In this document: one piece after another, positions 63,524-64,000 of the stretch
How the letters are laid out: each line of letters opens with the position of its first letter
Position numbering within the stretch: position 1 is the first letter of the stretch
Origin: Fannyhessea vaginae DSM 15829
Lineage (GTDB): Bacteria; Actinomycetota; Coriobacteriia; Coriobacteriales; Atopobiaceae
NCBI RefSeq assembly: GCF_000159235.2
Contig: NZ_ACGK02000005.1
Coordinates: forward strand, 8,892-72,891
DNA length: 64,000 nt
Direction: 5' to 3'
Program-made: the position numbers and the translations under genes
Notes under the pieces: generated by a model
The model's input: the letters and a program-made list of their open reading frames with translations, nothing else
What the model was told of the DNA's origin: nothing
Database searches by the model: none

Positions 63524-64000
63524 ACATAAACCCTCCGTGATTTGAACTTAAGTAGCTTGCAAATACCAGTACTAAAAACACGGCAATATAAAGTGCATAA
63601 CGCGCTATGTGGTGTTGCTTATCAAAATATGCGAGAGTATTCCCACCGCGTTCGTTGATGAAGCTTACTACAAAGACCACTACACACATTACAAAGCTCA
63701 ACGCAATGGCAAGGATCTGGTCCTCTTTAATGCCTATGCTATAAAGTGTTGGATAAAGCATATGTGCATGAAACGAGAACACCGTGTTGTAAAGACAGGT
63801 AAACGAGGTTTGTGCATCAAAGATACGGTCGAAGTACCAGCCAATGTTTACCACAATGAAGCAGCGAATAACCGAGAATACATGGTAGCTGCGAGTTTTT
63901 TGGTTAATGTGCAACAGATGTGCTAAGCCTTGGGTAAGAGGTTTTGCAATATCTGATGTGGCAATTACAAGACCGTTATAGAGTCCCCACCAGATAAAGT
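63510..64000 (-). CDS. MBOAT family O-acyltransferase (partial, N-terminus outside window)
   Basis: C-terminal part of a membrane-bound O-acyltransferase of the DltB/AlgI type. The frame is open through the right window edge; the visible part begins FIWWGLYNGLVIA, matching the WWGLYHGL block of DltB/AlgI except that the His is Asn. Four to five hydrophobic segments follow, ending HGGFMYANY. About 163 codons are visible. It transfers an acyl group, possibly acetyl or D-alanyl, across the membrane; the partner SGNH gene overlaps its end by 14 bases. Confidence 0.82.
   Translation of the reverse strand, partial: FIWWGLYNGLVIATSDIAKPLTQGLAHLLHINQKTRSYHVFSVIRCFIVVNIGWYFDRIFDAQTSFTCLYNTVFSFHAHMLYPTLYSIGIKEDQILAIALSFVMCVVVFVVSFINERGGNTLAYFDKQHHIARYALYIAVFLVLVFASYLSSNHGGFMYANY

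Overview
The window looks like a chromosomal segment of a low-to-moderate GC member of the Coriobacteriia (Atopobiaceae). Fannyhessea (Atopobium) vaginae is the best guess. That rests on the style of the housekeeping proteins (GroEL, RelA/SpoT, IF3, SecDF), a long RecJ protein fused to a RecQ-like helicase, frequent TTG starts and the overall base composition; it is an inference, not a database match. Most housekeeping genes lie on the minus strand.

Positions 1-24.0 kb are mostly core: a zinc uptake operon (zinT-znuA-znuC-znuB, cut by the window edge), asparaginase, groEL and groES, a divergent Elp3 / Trm9-like methyltransferase pair that suggests tRNA wobble-uridine modification, an alpha/beta hydrolase, an M20 amidohydrolase, thrS, a C1B cysteine aminopeptidase, a coiled-coil wall-anchored surface protein broken by a frameshift in an A8 run, an MFS transporter, phosphoketolase and a LacI-type regulator.

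Positions 24.1-50.8 kb are a mosaic accessory region of AT-rich and foreign-looking cassettes. They include two RelB-type toxin-antitoxin pairs plus a dead yafQ copy, three paralogous AAA/DUF4143 ATPases, a GNAT acetyltransferase, two XRE regulators, a GC-rich aldehyde dehydrogenase, a lipoprotein and a large leucine-rich-repeat surface protein. They also include a MITE-like transposase remnant, a two-repeat relic of a type I-E-like CRISPR array beside a truncated acyltransferase, and a six-gene TetR / two ABC half-transporters / ECF transporter island flanked by rearranged copies of its own sequence. An HNH endonuclease with an antisense-derived tail, a frameshifted gene of unknown function and a dispersed intergenic repeat complete the region. 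No phage structural genes or integrase were seen.

Positions 50.9-64.0 kb return to core genes on the minus strand: infC-rpmI-rplT (infC with an AUA start and a leader terminator), tRNA-Leu(CAA), an MBL-fold hydrolase, a translationally coupled recJ/recQ fusion and relA/spoT, secD-secF, and an SGNH/MBOAT O-acylation pair cut by the window edge. Many minus-strand neighbours overlap by 4-14 bases, which implies translational coupling in operons.
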